A program made the translations under genes and the position numbers. The notes beneath the pieces are model-generated. The model did not search any database, was not told the origin of the DNA, and saw nothing but the letters and a program-made list of their open reading frames with translations. DNA of 64,000 bases from Helicobacter_J cappadocius (GTDB lineage: Bacteria > Campylobacterota > Campylobacteria > Campylobacterales > Helicobacteraceae): assembly GCF_030686155.1 (NCBI RefSeq), contig NZ_JAUPEV010000002.1:1-64000 (forward strand), read 5' to 3'. Shown in pieces: positions 51,569 through 61,336 of this stretch. Each line of letters begins with the position of its first letter. Within the stretch, counting starts at the first letter, position 1.

Positions 51569-52695
51569 AGTTTTGTCCTTAAAAATGAGCGATTTAAACG
51601 AATATGCCTTATATTTTTTCTATTAAAAGTATATACAATATCGATATTATCACCATCTGTAATAGTTGTAGGATAGCTCACTTCAGCAGAGGTGGTATAA
51701 TCCAAATCAGTGATTTTTCTAAATTGTTTTGGAGAAATCATTATAGATAAAGTTAGTGTTCCTCGTTCAAGGCCAGGAGATTTATTGAAAGTGTTATGAA
51801 TGAGATAAATATCCTTATTAAATCTAATTAAATTGGCAGAATTATCATAATTTTTTATATTTGTTTTCTCTGGGGGTAGCCATTTCTCTCCACCATCTTC
51901 GCATACTTGTGAAAACATTGTATTTTGATAGACATTTTTGTTTCTAAAAACGGCTAAACATTTTGTATGCGATAGTGGAGCAAGAGTTGGTTGAAGCTGA
52001 CCATGAAGATTATTTGGCTTGTTGGTAGAAACAACATTGCCAGAAGAGTCGAATCTAACCATTAGTGAATATTTATCGGCAAGTTCATGATAAATGGGTA
52101 AAATAAATCCCCCATCGCTAAGTGCGATAGGAGTAGATCGAACAAGATTACTAATATTTCCAAATGGGCTCAATTCAAGCATTTGTTTGTAAGTAAGAGT
52201 TTTTTGTGGCGAAAATTCATCACTATATAATTCATAGATTTTACTTGTCGCCCATCCTCCAATGCTTACGCCAACCACAAAAAGATAAATCCTATTTTTA
52301 ACTCTATATAATACGGGATTGCCAAGTTTTTTGATGTATTGTTTGGATTTTTTGCTCAAATCTTCTCTTGTAAGCATTACAAATGGCTTACTCCAGAAGC
52401 GTTTCTTACTATCATAGATGCTACCATAAATTTTGACATCTTTGGCACCTTCTTTGCTTCCTGCAAAAAATGCAGCCAAAAGGTTTCCATTTTCAAGACT
52501 TGTAAGTGTTGCAGAGTGTGCAGAAGCTACTCCTTCAGGCATGGGAATATCTATTTTTGAAAAATAGGGTTCAGTGTAGGGGATAGGCTTGATAGCTATT
52601 TGAAAATCCATTTTATCTTTAGGGACTTGATAGGAAAGGTAGGAAAACCATCCTCCAAGCAAAATTACAATAAGGATAAAATAGATTTTTTTCAT
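51565..52695 (-). CDS. kdhA: Kdo hydrolase catalytic subunit, sialidase-like (HP0580-like)
   Basis: About 376 residues: one N-terminal membrane anchor (MKKIYFILIVILLGGWFSYL), then a sialidase-type propeller in the periplasm. Segments are VASAHSATLTSLENGNLLAA and FFAGSKEGAKDVKIYGSIYD, an Asp box-like CEDGGEKWLPPE, LVRSTPIALSDGGFILP and YPTTITDGDNIDIVYTFNR. The ATG at 52695 overlaps the pyrC stop as ATGA, which fixes the start better than the in-frame ATG five codons upstream. The H. pylori pair HP0579/HP0580 is known to trim Kdo from LPS, affecting the cell surface. Confidence 0.78.
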   Translation of the reverse strand: MKKIYFILIVILLGGWFSYLSYQVPKDKMDFQIAIKPIPYTEPYFSKIDIPMPEGVASAHSATLTSLENGNLLAAFFAGSKEGAKDVKIYGSIYDSKKRFWSKPFVMLTREDLSKKSKQYIKKLGNPVLYRVKNRIYLFVVGVSIGGWATSKIYELYSDEFSPQKTLTYKQMLELSPFGNISNLVRSTPIALSDGGFILPIYHELADKYSLMVRFDSSGNVVSTNKPNNLHGQLQPTLAPLSHTKCLAVFRNKNVYQNTMFSQVCEDGGEKWLPPEKTNIKNYDNSANLIRFNKDIYLIHNTFNKSPGLERGTLTLSIMISPKQFRKITDLDYTTSAEVSYPTTITDGDNIDIVYTFNRKNIRHIRLNRSFLRTKL

Positions 52696-53714
52696 ATAAC
52701 TTGCGTCCATTCCAATAATGCACCCGCATTGAAGGGGATAATATTATTTTGTATAAGTTTGATTTGTGTGGGCACCCAAGAATGTTTCTTGCACAACCTT
52801 ATCTCTTTAGGTTGTAGATCGTTGATATTGTATATTTTTTTAGCGTTGTTGCTGATAAAAGCTTGAAGATTTTCAAGCTTGTTGTGTTTTTCAAATAAAG
52901 TGGCTAATGCACACAATATCATTGGAGAAGAAAATATTCCAGCTGCAGCACTATCTTTGAGTTTATTTTTTTCTAAATGTGGTGCACTGTCAGAACCAAA
53001 ACTAACCTTTGGATGTGCATTGAGTGCAAGGTTTAATAGCATATCTCTATCTTTTGGTGTTTTTAGTATAGGTTTGCAAAATCGATGGGCATTAAGAGCA
53101 CCTCCTAGCATATCATCTAAGGTCATTGTGATATGATGTAATGTAAGCGTGGCATAAATATTAGGGTATGTTTCCAATAGCTCAATACTCCGATGATCGC
53201 TCATATGTTCAATAACGATTTTGAGTTTAGGAAAATCTTGTGCTAATTTGGCGAAGATTTTTCCAAACTGGTATTCTCTATCCATAGAAAAACCATTTGT
53301 TTCTCCGTGAATAGATAGTATAAACCCCATATTTTCTGCTATGTCGCATATTTTTAACATATGGGGTGTTAAGATTTCATTCAGACCATTTTCGCTATTA
53401 GTGGTTGCTCCTTTTGGATAAATCTTGAGAATTTTAATACCTTTGTTTTTGGCATATTTGAGTTCTTCTTCATTTATAGAATCTGTAATATAGAGAGTTA
53501 AAAAAGGTTTAAAAGTTTTGTGTTTTGAGTTTGAAGTAATTTCTTCACCATATTGAAGTGCGAGTTCAGTTGTTGTGATAGGCGTAGTTAGGTTTGGCAT
53601 AACTACTGCCCCTGCGAATTGAGAGGTTGTATATTCAATGATATTTTTCAGCATTTCACCTTCTCGCAAGTGTAAATGCATATCAAGCGGGTCTTTCAAA
53701 ACAATTTCTTCCAT
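52692..53714 (-). CDS. pyrC: Dihydroorotase
   Basis: Closes carbamoyl-aspartate to dihydroorotate in pyrimidine synthesis. The 340-residue type II enzyme has the metal motif DMHLHLREG, the carbamylated lysine region KIYPKGATTNS, the histidine segment SIHGETNG, the VIEHMSDHRSIELL block and the aspartate loop SFGSDSAPHLEKNK. It leads the kdhA-kdhB genes with a 4-base overlap. Confidence 0.95.
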   Translation of the reverse strand: MEEIVLKDPLDMHLHLREGEMLKNIIEYTTSQFAGAVVMPNLTTPITTTELALQYGEEITSNSKHKTFKPFLTLYITDSINEEELKYAKNKGIKILKIYPKGATTNSENGLNEILTPHMLKICDIAENMGFILSIHGETNGFSMDREYQFGKIFAKLAQDFPKLKIVIEHMSDHRSIELLETYPNIYATLTLHHITMTLDDMLGGALNAHRFCKPILKTPKDRDMLLNLALNAHPKVSFGSDSAPHLEKNKLKDSAAAGIFSSPMILCALATLFEKHNKLENLQAFISNNAKKIYNINDLQPKEIRLCKKHSWVPTQIKLIQNNIIPFNAGALLEWTQVI

Positions 53715-53864
53715 AGGGGATCCTTGATTTTTTGTTAGGATTTAATTTTACTATGTTAGAATTAATTTTACTCCAATTTTAAAAAATTAATTAATATATA
53801 GTGAAATTTATCTAGTATAAAAATCCCCAATATATGATATTTATATTATATATATTAAATTAAA

Positions 53865-53883
53865 AATAATTCTTATCATTAAT
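53865..53883 (-). promoter_or_regulatory. Possible Fur-like box upstream of pyrC
   Basis: On the minus strand ATTAATGATAAGAATTATT matches 14 of 19 positions of the classical E. coli Fur box. It lies in a 260-bp AT-rich gap between the TonB-like gene and pyrC in which I see nothing else. AT-richness makes chance matches likely. Confidence 0.25.
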
Positions 53884-53974
53884 TTAATATAAAATAAATC
53901 ATAAATTTTATTTATAGGGAAATAACAAATAAGCTCAAAAATAAAATTAGACACCATACAGAATCCAATTTAGA

Positions 53975-54844
53975 TTATCTATAAAGAAAGTATCTTACCT
54001 TAATTCTTATGAGAGTTTTTGTGGTGGGTCTAGGATAATCTTTATAGGCTATTTCTATTGTTCTGGTGGTATTTTTATCTAGGATAATAGATCCTGAATT
54101 TTTGATAATTTTCAAATCACTAATATCACCGTTAGGATATAGGTAAAATTCTATAGCATTTTCTCCATCTTGTCCCAAGTATCCAGCCTCTCTTGGGTAT
54201 TGTAGATATTTTTGTGTGATTCTTCCAATATCTCTTAGGTTGTTTTTGATAAAGTCTTTTTCTGCACTACCTAAATCTCCAAATTCATCCCCATAAAGTT
54301 CATCAATCTCTTCTTTTGTGTCAGAATCCAATCCTTTATCGTCTTGAAGGCTTTGTGAAGAATTTTGAGGTATTTGTAATGCCATCATTTGTTGCTTGGA
54401 GAGTAGAGAGAGATTTTTGGGATCAATATAATCTTTATCGTATTTATGAAGAGCTTTTTCTTTTGAATCCTGCTGTTTTTTTTGTTGAGTTATTTTACTC
54501 TTTTCCTCTTGTTTTGGAGGTGTTTTTTGGGCTTGGGCAGGATTATTTTTACTTGGGGTGGCATCTAGTGTTGGCATAGTTGGGGGAGTGTTGATAGATT
54601 GTATGGGGGTAGGGTTACTTTTATTTGCCTTAGTTACTGGTGGGGCACCGGGTTTATTTTTTGAAGGATCTTGAGAATGTCCTCTTTTGAGAACCAATAA
54701 ATTACTCGCATCTATTTTTTCTAAGCGTGGGGGAGTGTGAGTAAGTTTGCTAAGTGCATAGACGAGCAACAATACCAATAGATGAAAAAAAATAGATAGA
54801 AATAATGCAATAATAAAACGTTTTTCAGATCCTTTGTCTTGCAT
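53975..54844 (-). CDS. TonB-family energy-transducing protein
   Basis: A 289-residue protein with one N-terminal membrane anchor (IIALFLSIFFHLLVLLLVYA), a long Pro/Lys/Gln-rich periplasmic linker (about 55-150), and a C-terminal TonB-like domain (ITQKYLQYPREAGYLGQDGE, NAIEFYLYPNGDISDLKIIK, ending IRIKVRYFLYR). It would couple the proton motive force to outer-membrane transport. No exbB or exbD is next to it, so it may use partners elsewhere. Gene order next to fliO and fliN matches HP0582 in H. pylori. Confidence 0.85.
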   Translation of the reverse strand: MQDKGSEKRFIIALFLSIFFHLLVLLLVYALSKLTHTPPRLEKIDASNLLVLKRGHSQDPSKNKPGAPPVTKANKSNPTPIQSINTPPTMPTLDATPSKNNPAQAQKTPPKQEEKSKITQQKKQQDSKEKALHKYDKDYIDPKNLSLLSKQQMMALQIPQNSSQSLQDDKGLDSDTKEEIDELYGDEFGDLGSAEKDFIKNNLRDIGRITQKYLQYPREAGYLGQDGENAIEFYLYPNGDISDLKIIKNSGSIILDKNTTRTIEIAYKDYPRPTTKTLIRIKVRYFLYR

Positions 54845-54863
54845 TTTTCTTTTTATTTAACCT

Positions 54864-55682
54864 TTATTTTTTGCTTAAAGAAGTCCAAATTTTATCATCG
54901 ATCATTCTTTTTTTATTCCCCTTTGCCTCAGAAGCATTTTTCATTTCTTTGATGAATTCTGAAGAATTATCTATGTTTATTTTATCAATAAGAATATTTT
55001 GTTTATTTCCCAGCAGTATCAGATATTGATATTTTTCTCCTCCAAGTAGAAGGAGTCTATTATTTGCATCGATATTTTTGGTTGCTAGAATTTGAAGTTT
55101 TGAATTTTTAATTTCAAAGATTGTTTTGTTTGTAGAGGAACGGATTTTTTTTCTTACAAAGAACATTATTAAAATAAGTGCCACCATAAATCCTAACACT
55201 AACCAATACTGATAATCTTGCATTCCTAGACTTGTAGAGTTAGAAGAAGTTTCTGATTTAAATAGATCGGGCTTTATAGAAGAGGGTGTTTTTATGATGG
55301 AATTTACATTATCAATGGATTTTTTGAATAGAAAACGCAATCTTAAAGTATAGCCATCTTTGGACTTACTTGCATTGATTTCAAAAGGAATCTTTGATTT
55401 TGGAACAATATAAATATCTTTATTTTTTGAAAAAATTTCAAGGGATGTTAAAACAGAAGAGGCAAAATTTCTTTGCAGTTTTTGTTTAGTTGTCGCATTT
55501 TTTAGCAAGATTATTTTTTCGTTTTGGATATTGAATTCTTGAGGAGATGAGGTGAATTGCATATTGGAGAAAAACATCACATCAATGCTATTTCCACGAT
55601 CAAAAACTTCTATTTTTTTGATCATCGCCTGTGCGAACAAAGAATGAAAAAATATAATAAATACAATAAATATTTTTTTCAT
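54864..55682 (-). CDS. fliO: FliO-like flagellar export protein
   Basis: A 272-residue protein: signal peptide (to about residue 20), a periplasmic part, one membrane segment (WLVLGFMVALILIMFFVRK), and a cytoplasmic FliO-like domain (KLQILATKNIDANNRLLLLG, then YQYLILLGNKQNILIDKI). FliO helps build the flagellar export gate. It lies 6 bases after fliN. The H. pylori gene in the same place (HP0583) has been identified as FliO; the large periplasmic domain sets this version apart from enterobacterial FliO. Confidence 0.78.
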   Translation of the reverse strand: MKKIFIVFIIFFHSLFAQAMIKKIEVFDRGNSIDVMFFSNMQFTSSPQEFNIQNEKIILLKNATTKQKLQRNFASSVLTSLEIFSKNKDIYIVPKSKIPFEINASKSKDGYTLRLRFLFKKSIDNVNSIIKTPSSIKPDLFKSETSSNSTSLGMQDYQYWLVLGFMVALILIMFFVRKKIRSSTNKTIFEIKNSKLQILATKNIDANNRLLLLGGEKYQYLILLGNKQNILIDKINIDNSSEFIKEMKNASEAKGNKKRMIDDKIWTSLSKK

Positions 55683-55688
55683 CTATGA

Positions 55689-56042
55689 TTAAGAATCTCT
55701 TGTGAGGTAGTAAATAATTGCATTTGAATCAAGTATTTCATTGAGTCTAATGGCTAGATTTTTTTCATAGACCATTACCTCGCCTTTCCCAACAACTCTT
55801 CCATTAACAAAGGTATCTACACTTTCTCCAGCAGGTTTTCCTAGATCTATGATAGATCCTTTTTCAAATTTGAGTATCTCAGATAGGGGAATTTTTGTTG
55901 AACCTAGTTCAGCATTAAAGGTTATTTCCATATCTAGTAATCCTTCATAGTTGCTCATCAGATCTTCAAGATAGGTTGCTAACTCAATATCTTTTTCAGA
56001 ATGGATTTTTTGCTTGTCTAAAATAGAATTTTGCTCATTCAT
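55689..56042 (-). CDS. fliN: Flagellar motor switch protein FliN
   Basis: A 117-residue C-ring protein with one SpoA domain: LLDMEITFNAELGSTKIPLS, EILKFEKGSIIDLGKPAGES, VDTFVNGRVVGKGEVMVYEK. It forms the base of the switch and the dock for export ATPase. It is followed by fliO and the TonB-like gene in the same direction, so flagellar and envelope genes share a unit. A 150-bp gap separates it from nth. Confidence 0.95.
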   Translation of the reverse strand: MNEQNSILDKQKIHSEKDIELATYLEDLMSNYEGLLDMEITFNAELGSTKIPLSEILKFEKGSIIDLGKPAGESVDTFVNGRVVGKGEVMVYEKNLAIRLNEILDSNAIIYYLTRDS

Positions 56043-56193
56043 TTTTTGCCTTTAAATACTATATTTAAGCTACTCTCATTTATCTGGGTCTGATTTGAAT
56101 CTCATAAATCGTATCAAATTTTGATAATTATACCTTAATTTATGCTCGATAGTTTTTTGTTATTATTGAATTCACAAAAATATCTTCAAGCTA

Positions 56194-56832
56194 TCAAGCA
56201 GGTTTAAAATTGCTTTTTGAGAGACAAAATTCTTCTACAAAACATTTTTCACACTCAGGTTTTAATGCCTTGCAAGTATATCTTCCAAAAAGCACAAAAG
56301 CTTGATGAAGAATACTCAAGTTTGTTTTAAAAGCCTTACTTAAATCTATTTCTGTTTGTAATGCAGTTTTTGCTTTGCTAAGACCCAATCTGTGAGATGT
56401 TCTAAATACATGCGTATCTACAGCCATATAATTAGCTTCAAAATACTCTATAAGAACTACATTGGCAGTTTTCTGTCCTACTCCCGCAAGAGTTTTAAGT
56501 TCTTCTTGAGTGGAAGGAATTTTGCCTTCAAAATTTTCCATTACTTGGTTTGCCATTTTGATAAGATTATTAGCTTTTGTATTGAAATAAGAGATGGATT
56601 TTATAAGTTCTTTGACTTCTAAAATATCTGCTTTTGCTAGAATTTCAGGAGTAGGGTATTTGGAAAATAGAGCAGGGGTAACGATATTAACTCTTTTATC
56701 AGTGCATTGTGCAGAGAGCATTACACAAACTAGAAGTTCATAAATATTTCTATATTGTAACTCTGTTTTTGGATTTGCATAATGTTGTAAAAAACGTTTT
56801 TTTATTTCCTGAATTTTTTGGATTTTGGTCAT
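56194..56832 (-). CDS. nth: Endonuclease III (DNA glycosylase/AP lyase)
   Basis: Removes oxidised pyrimidines. The 212-residue protein has the helix-hairpin-helix with catalytic lysine (LKTLAGVGQKTANVVL), the catalytic aspartate (MAVDTHVFRTSHRLG), and the four cluster cysteines in CKALKPECEKCFVEEFC. Length is normal. Its ATG shares one base with the stop of the FeoA-like gene. Confidence 0.96.
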   Translation of the reverse strand: MTKIQKIQEIKKRFLQHYANPKTELQYRNIYELLVCVMLSAQCTDKRVNIVTPALFSKYPTPEILAKADILEVKELIKSISYFNTKANNLIKMANQVMENFEGKIPSTQEELKTLAGVGQKTANVVLIEYFEANYMAVDTHVFRTSHRLGLSKAKTALQTEIDLSKAFKTNLSILHQAFVLFGRYTCKALKPECEKCFVEEFCLSKSNFKPA

Positions 56833-57062
56833 TATAAAACAACTTCTACTTGAATTTGTTTGGCTTCATAATCGCGCAAAGCAATTTGAGATTGATCAAT
56901 ACAAATAGAGAGAGTAGATTTTTTTGCTGTGTGATGCATCAACTTTATGATAGCTCCTTTTGTGATTCCAAAGGCTATGAAGCGGTTTTTTAGAGCTTCA
57001 TCAGAGAAATCAATATTTGTTATTTTGTATTGATGATCTATTTGGCACTTATCTAATGTCAT
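56832..57062 (-). CDS. feoA: FeoA-like SH3 domain protein
   Basis: A 76-residue protein with the FeoA outline: KNRFIAFGITKGAIIKLMHH in the middle and a closing IALRDYEAKQIQVEV. FeoA assists the ferrous iron transporter FeoB, but no feoB is adjacent here. It is coupled to nth by a 1-base overlap. Confidence 0.75.
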   Translation of the reverse strand: MTLDKCQIDHQYKITNIDFSDEALKNRFIAFGITKGAIIKLMHHTAKKSTLSICIDQSQIALRDYEAKQIQVEVVL

Positions 57063-57144
57063 TTTCGCTCCTCTTGATATGCGTATAATTTTAGATTATT
57101 ATAATACTAAATATTAAATTTATTCTTTTTTAGATTGATTTATT

Positions 57145-60100
57145 TTACTCACTTTCATTCATTTCTTTTTTGACTTCATTGATAATAATATCAATAGGAG
57201 TAAAAGCTCTTCTGAGAATATTAAATGGTGCTTTGATGGCATCTTCAGCTAAACTCACTTGTGTTTTTGGGTCTTTTAGAGTGCCATTCACAATAACATT
57301 TGTAGATATTTTACCTTCTTTTCCCAGTATGAGATAGCCAAAGATTGGGATTTTATTCAAAATATTGCTGAAATTCTTGATGGTGGAAATTTTGAGATTC
57401 ATATTAATCTCATCGGTATCTGACTCAATGATACCATTCCCACTCACATCCATTGAAGTTCCTATAAGGTCAATGCGTTCAAATCCAATATATTTTTTAT
57501 TGATGGCAAAAACGATATGTCCTTTTTGAATTTCATATCCCTTTGTACCTAGATTTGGATTTTTGAAAACTATCAAAGAAGGAATAGTATCAATAAGATT
57601 GATGATATTTTGGAGGACAACAAAGTTTTTAAATAGTGTATTTTGAATATTTAACTCACCATTAAAGATTTCATTTTTGTAAGCTCCAAAGAGCGAAAAT
57701 AACCCCCCTTGGATGAAATCTGTTTTGAATGTGTTGTTGATAAAATCCCCGCTAAAATTATTGGCACGAACGAAGATGATTTTATGCACGAGATCTAAAT
57801 TTGCCACTCCATTTTTATGCGTTGCATCTATAGCGACCCGTCCATCTTGTATTCTTAAATTTACGCTATCTAGGGGGATTTTATATTCCTTAAATGTGAT
57901 GGTGGAATTATCTGATTCTAGGTTTATAATACTAGGATCAATATTGTGCGAGCGTTCATATTTTCTTTTTTCGCGAATAAAAAAAGTCTCCTGCTCGATT
58001 TCTTTATAACTCAAATCAGGAGTTTTTGGATTATCATCTGCTAACATTTCTTCTATTGCGGGGATTTTGCTTTCAAGAAATTCATTGAGATTAAAATCCA
58101 TATTTTTTAATCTTATTTTTGTTTGAGGACCTTTTATGCTTACTGCTATATCGTTATTTGGAGAGTTCGCAATCACGACATCTTTATTTATTTTTCCAGA
58201 TAAAGATAATTCTGATATTTTTTTCCCATCTTTTGAATAAAGAGGAATGTTTAGATTCCACAATTGAATATCAAAATTGATATTTTCAAAATCACTTGTT
58301 TTTATATCAGCATTTCCGTTTGTAATCCCAATATATTTCAGAAGTGGTGAATAAGGATAAAGCTTACCAATATCATTTGCCTTCACAGAATAGGTATTAT
58401 TTTCAATACTACCAGAAATTCCAATATCTGGAATAGATAATTTTATGGATTCTGGATTTGAAAAATCCATATTCACATCAAGTGTGGGCAATGTTTTTGA
58501 GGTAGCGTAAAAAATATCCTCGATAAATTTTTTCTGATTATCTGCTTTGATAGCTTCTATAATTTTGCGTCTAAGAGTCTGTGGAGAGAGTTTTTGTGTC
58601 GGAAAAATAAATTTGGTTTGCTGAGGTTTTTTAGACAGATTATTTTTTTGATCTTGAGTTTGATAGGTAGAAGCAACATTATCGGTGGCTATATTTGATT
58701 CCTCGCCTTGATCTTCGTTGTTAGAATTGCTCTCTTGGGTTTGTGATAACGCTTCTTGTTGTGTTGACGCATTTGGTTCATATGGTTTTGTATTGATATC
58801 ATTATCTGTGCTAATGTGAATTTTGTGGATTTTTGCATTTGCTTGAAGTGTTTTTTCTATCAAGTTTAGGGTAATTTTAGCATCTATATCAGCTATATTT
58901 TGATAGTGCGTATCTGTGGTGTCAATATAGACATATTCATACTCTGGACCAATATCTAACGAAACACCCACATTTTTTGCCCACAGAGGTGTTTTATAAA
59001 CCGAGATATTGCTTTCTTGAGTATTTATTTGTCCTTTTACACCTATAATGGGCTCAGAATCTTGGAGGAACTGCAAGGATATCAATAGACCTACATCTAC
59101 TCTTGAGCTTACAGAATCAATAGGGAGTTCAATATTATAAATTTTCAGTAAATTTTTTATAGAATCATTATAGTAAGCATCCTTAGAAAGTATATTTATC
59201 TGCAGGGTTGGAGATTGTAAAAGATGTGTGAGCTCGACTTTTGAGCCTTGAAGATCTGTATCTTCATAGTTAGGTTTTTGTAAATCAATTGAGAGTTTTT
59301 CTTTTTCTAGTCTTAATGTAGCCATTTGGGCAGTAATAGGTGAAATACTTTCATCAAGGAAAATGTGAGGCTCTTTGATTGTTGCTTTAATGTTTGCACT
59401 CTGGATAACACTGGGCAAAAAACTATCTTTGGTTAGTGTTGCTTGTATTTGTGCAGAATCAATTTGAAGAGTGGAAAATTTTATTTTTTCAAAAAGCCAT
59501 TTCCCCAACTCATCATTTTCTTCATTTTCAGTTAGATATGATTTTAAAAAATCAATGTTTTTGATTTCAGAGGTTTTTGCTTTGAGCTTGAGAATCTTTA
59601 GATTTGTGATTCCCTGCAGATAGAGTTTGTCTTTTTTTTCATTTATGGGACTAACTATGAGATTAAAGCCAAGTTTTCTACTTTGGGTAGAATAGATAAT
59701 ATCACCATCTGTTTGAACCCCCATTTTTTTTAGAACTAGATCGAGGATTTTTAATTTGATATCTTTATTGTTGTCTTCAATTGCAAAGTTTGCTTGAATA
59801 TTTGGAAATTGAAGCGTGTATTTCTGACCATCGTATATAACCGAAGCTTGGTTTTCTTGATCTAAGATGATATTTTTGATAGAGAGTTTTTGAAAATAAG
59901 AAATAGCCCAAATTCCATATTTTATATTGTCTGTGATAGATTCTATATCAAATGATTTTTTAGAAGGCGTTTTCAGATATGCAGATACATCAAGTTTTTT
60001 GACATCTAATATAAGCTTATTGTCTAGTTTTAGATATAATCCATTTATGTTTATTTTGCCGATTTTTAGATTTTTGATATGAAATCCATCGGATAAAATT

Positions 60101-60183
60101 CTATAACCTGTAAAAAGTAGTATAAGCACGATGACGAAGAATATAATTAGGCTCAATATTTTTTTTGATACGATTTTACTCAT
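57145..60183 (-). CDS. AsmA-like/DUF3971 envelope protein
   Basis: A 1012-residue protein with one N-terminal membrane anchor (LSLIIFFVIVLILLFTGYRI) and a long beta-rich periplasmic body, interrupted at about 465-520 by a Gln/Ser/Asn/Glu-rich disordered stretch. The C-terminal part (KGYEIQKGHIVFAINKKYIG, MDVSGNGIIESDTDEINMNL, VNGTLKDPKTQVSLAEDAI) is that of AsmA/YhdP-type proteins, now thought to carry phospholipids between membranes. The ATG at 60183 lacks a clear ribosome site. Its first 53 bases overlap the 5' end of mltG on the other strand. Confidence 0.75.
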   Translation of the reverse strand: MSKIVSKKILSLIIFFVIVLILLFTGYRILSDGFHIKNLKIGKININGLYLKLDNKLILDVKKLDVSAYLKTPSKKSFDIESITDNIKYGIWAISYFQKLSIKNIILDQENQASVIYDGQKYTLQFPNIQANFAIEDNNKDIKLKILDLVLKKMGVQTDGDIIYSTQSRKLGFNLIVSPINEKKDKLYLQGITNLKILKLKAKTSEIKNIDFLKSYLTENEENDELGKWLFEKIKFSTLQIDSAQIQATLTKDSFLPSVIQSANIKATIKEPHIFLDESISPITAQMATLRLEKEKLSIDLQKPNYEDTDLQGSKVELTHLLQSPTLQINILSKDAYYNDSIKNLLKIYNIELPIDSVSSRVDVGLLISLQFLQDSEPIIGVKGQINTQESNISVYKTPLWAKNVGVSLDIGPEYEYVYIDTTDTHYQNIADIDAKITLNLIEKTLQANAKIHKIHISTDNDINTKPYEPNASTQQEALSQTQESNSNNEDQGEESNIATDNVASTYQTQDQKNNLSKKPQQTKFIFPTQKLSPQTLRRKIIEAIKADNQKKFIEDIFYATSKTLPTLDVNMDFSNPESIKLSIPDIGISGSIENNTYSVKANDIGKLYPYSPLLKYIGITNGNADIKTSDFENINFDIQLWNLNIPLYSKDGKKISELSLSGKINKDVVIANSPNNDIAVSIKGPQTKIRLKNMDFNLNEFLESKIPAIEEMLADDNPKTPDLSYKEIEQETFFIREKRKYERSHNIDPSIINLESDNSTITFKEYKIPLDSVNLRIQDGRVAIDATHKNGVANLDLVHKIIFVRANNFSGDFINNTFKTDFIQGGLFSLFGAYKNEIFNGELNIQNTLFKNFVVLQNIINLIDTIPSLIVFKNPNLGTKGYEIQKGHIVFAINKKYIGFERIDLIGTSMDVSGNGIIESDTDEINMNLKISTIKNFSNILNKIPIFGYLILGKEGKISTNVIVNGTLKDPKTQVSLAEDAIKAPFNILRRAFTPIDIIINEVKKEMNESE

Positions 60184-61060
60184 AGTTGTGTCAGTCTTTT
60201 TTTATTTAAGTATCCCTATAAGGTCAAGTAGCGTGATCTACATGCCTCAGGGTTCAATTAGTGGAATTATAACATATTTATCAAAAAACAATTTCGATAT
60301 TAATCAATTAGACAAATATATTTTGAGAATAATGGGGAAACCTCAAAGTGGATGGATAGATATTGGAAGTACGGAGCTTACAAAAGGCGACTTTTTATAC
60401 AAACTTACCAAATCAAAAGCGGCACTTCAAGACATCACTCTCATACCTGGTGAGACGATGTATTTTTTTATTCAAGATGCTAGTAAAATATTTGGATTGA
60501 GTGAAAAATCTCTTTGGGATGCTTATCATAAATACTCACCACTTCCTGATGGAATCATATTGCCTAATACTTATAAACTCCCACTAGGTATTAGTGCAAA
60601 TTATTTCATGCAATATTTATTAAATCAATCGATGAATAAGCATAAAGAATTGGCAATTAAAGTGCTCGGAGAATTTGATGCAAAACAATGGTTTCGATAT
60701 GTAACGATGGCTTCTATTGTTCAAAAAGAAGCAGCGGATAAGGAGGAAATGCCTATTATCGCAGCTGTTATCTATAATAGAATTAGGATTGGTATGCCAT
60801 TACAGATGGATGGATCTCTAAATTATGGGAAATATTCTCATATCAAAGTTACTCCAGAACGTATCAAGAATGATACTACACCCTATAATACTTACAAACA
60901 CAGAGGGGTTCCTCCTTATCCTATAGGTAGTGCAAGTATGGATGCAATACTAGCAGTTATCAACCCTGCAAATGTAAAATATCTGTATTTTGTAAAAACA
61001 AAAACCGGTAAGCATATTTTTAGCAACACCTACAAACAACATCTTAAAAATGTTAAGTAA
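60131..61060 (+). CDS. mltG: Endolytic murein transglycosylase MltG
   Basis: Cuts growing glycan strands and limits their length. The 309-residue protein has one N-terminal membrane segment (about 10-28), the LysM-like start, and the YceG domain with TLIPGETMYFF, LPDGIILPNTYKLP, the catalytic glutamate in ASIVQKEAADKEEMP and LQMDGSLNYGK. The end NPANVKYLYFVKTKTGKHIF is typical. The ATG at 60131 lies inside the divergent asmA-like gene; a later start would break the membrane segment. H. pylori HP0587 has the same neighbours. Confidence 0.92.
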   Translation: MTKNIIRLNIFFDTILLIVVSVFFYLSIPIRSSSVIYMPQGSISGIITYLSKNNFDINQLDKYILRIMGKPQSGWIDIGSTELTKGDFLYKLTKSKAALQDITLIPGETMYFFIQDASKIFGLSEKSLWDAYHKYSPLPDGIILPNTYKLPLGISANYFMQYLLNQSMNKHKELAIKVLGEFDAKQWFRYVTMASIVQKEAADKEEMPIIAAVIYNRIRIGMPLQMDGSLNYGKYSHIKVTPERIKNDTTPYNTYKHRGVPPYPIGSASMDAILAVINPANVKYLYFVKTKTGKHIFSNTYKQHLKNVK

Positions 61061-61336
61061 AACCAATTTTTACTTACTTAAAGTGATTCTTAAGTTTATT
61101 TATAAGAAACTAACGCTTGAAATTTTCGGATGATATCTTAAGTCCCGATTTGTTTTTTTGATCCAAAAGTTATTTCAGATTAGTATTTTTTGGGAATTAT
61201 GTCTGTCAGATATATAATTTTGTATTTTTGGAAGATTGGGATAAGGTTTATTCAAGATTTTATGTTAGTATTTTTTTTGATTGAGCTAGAGCTAACAAGT
61301 TAGGAATATATCAACTAAAGAATCAAAGGAGAGAGA

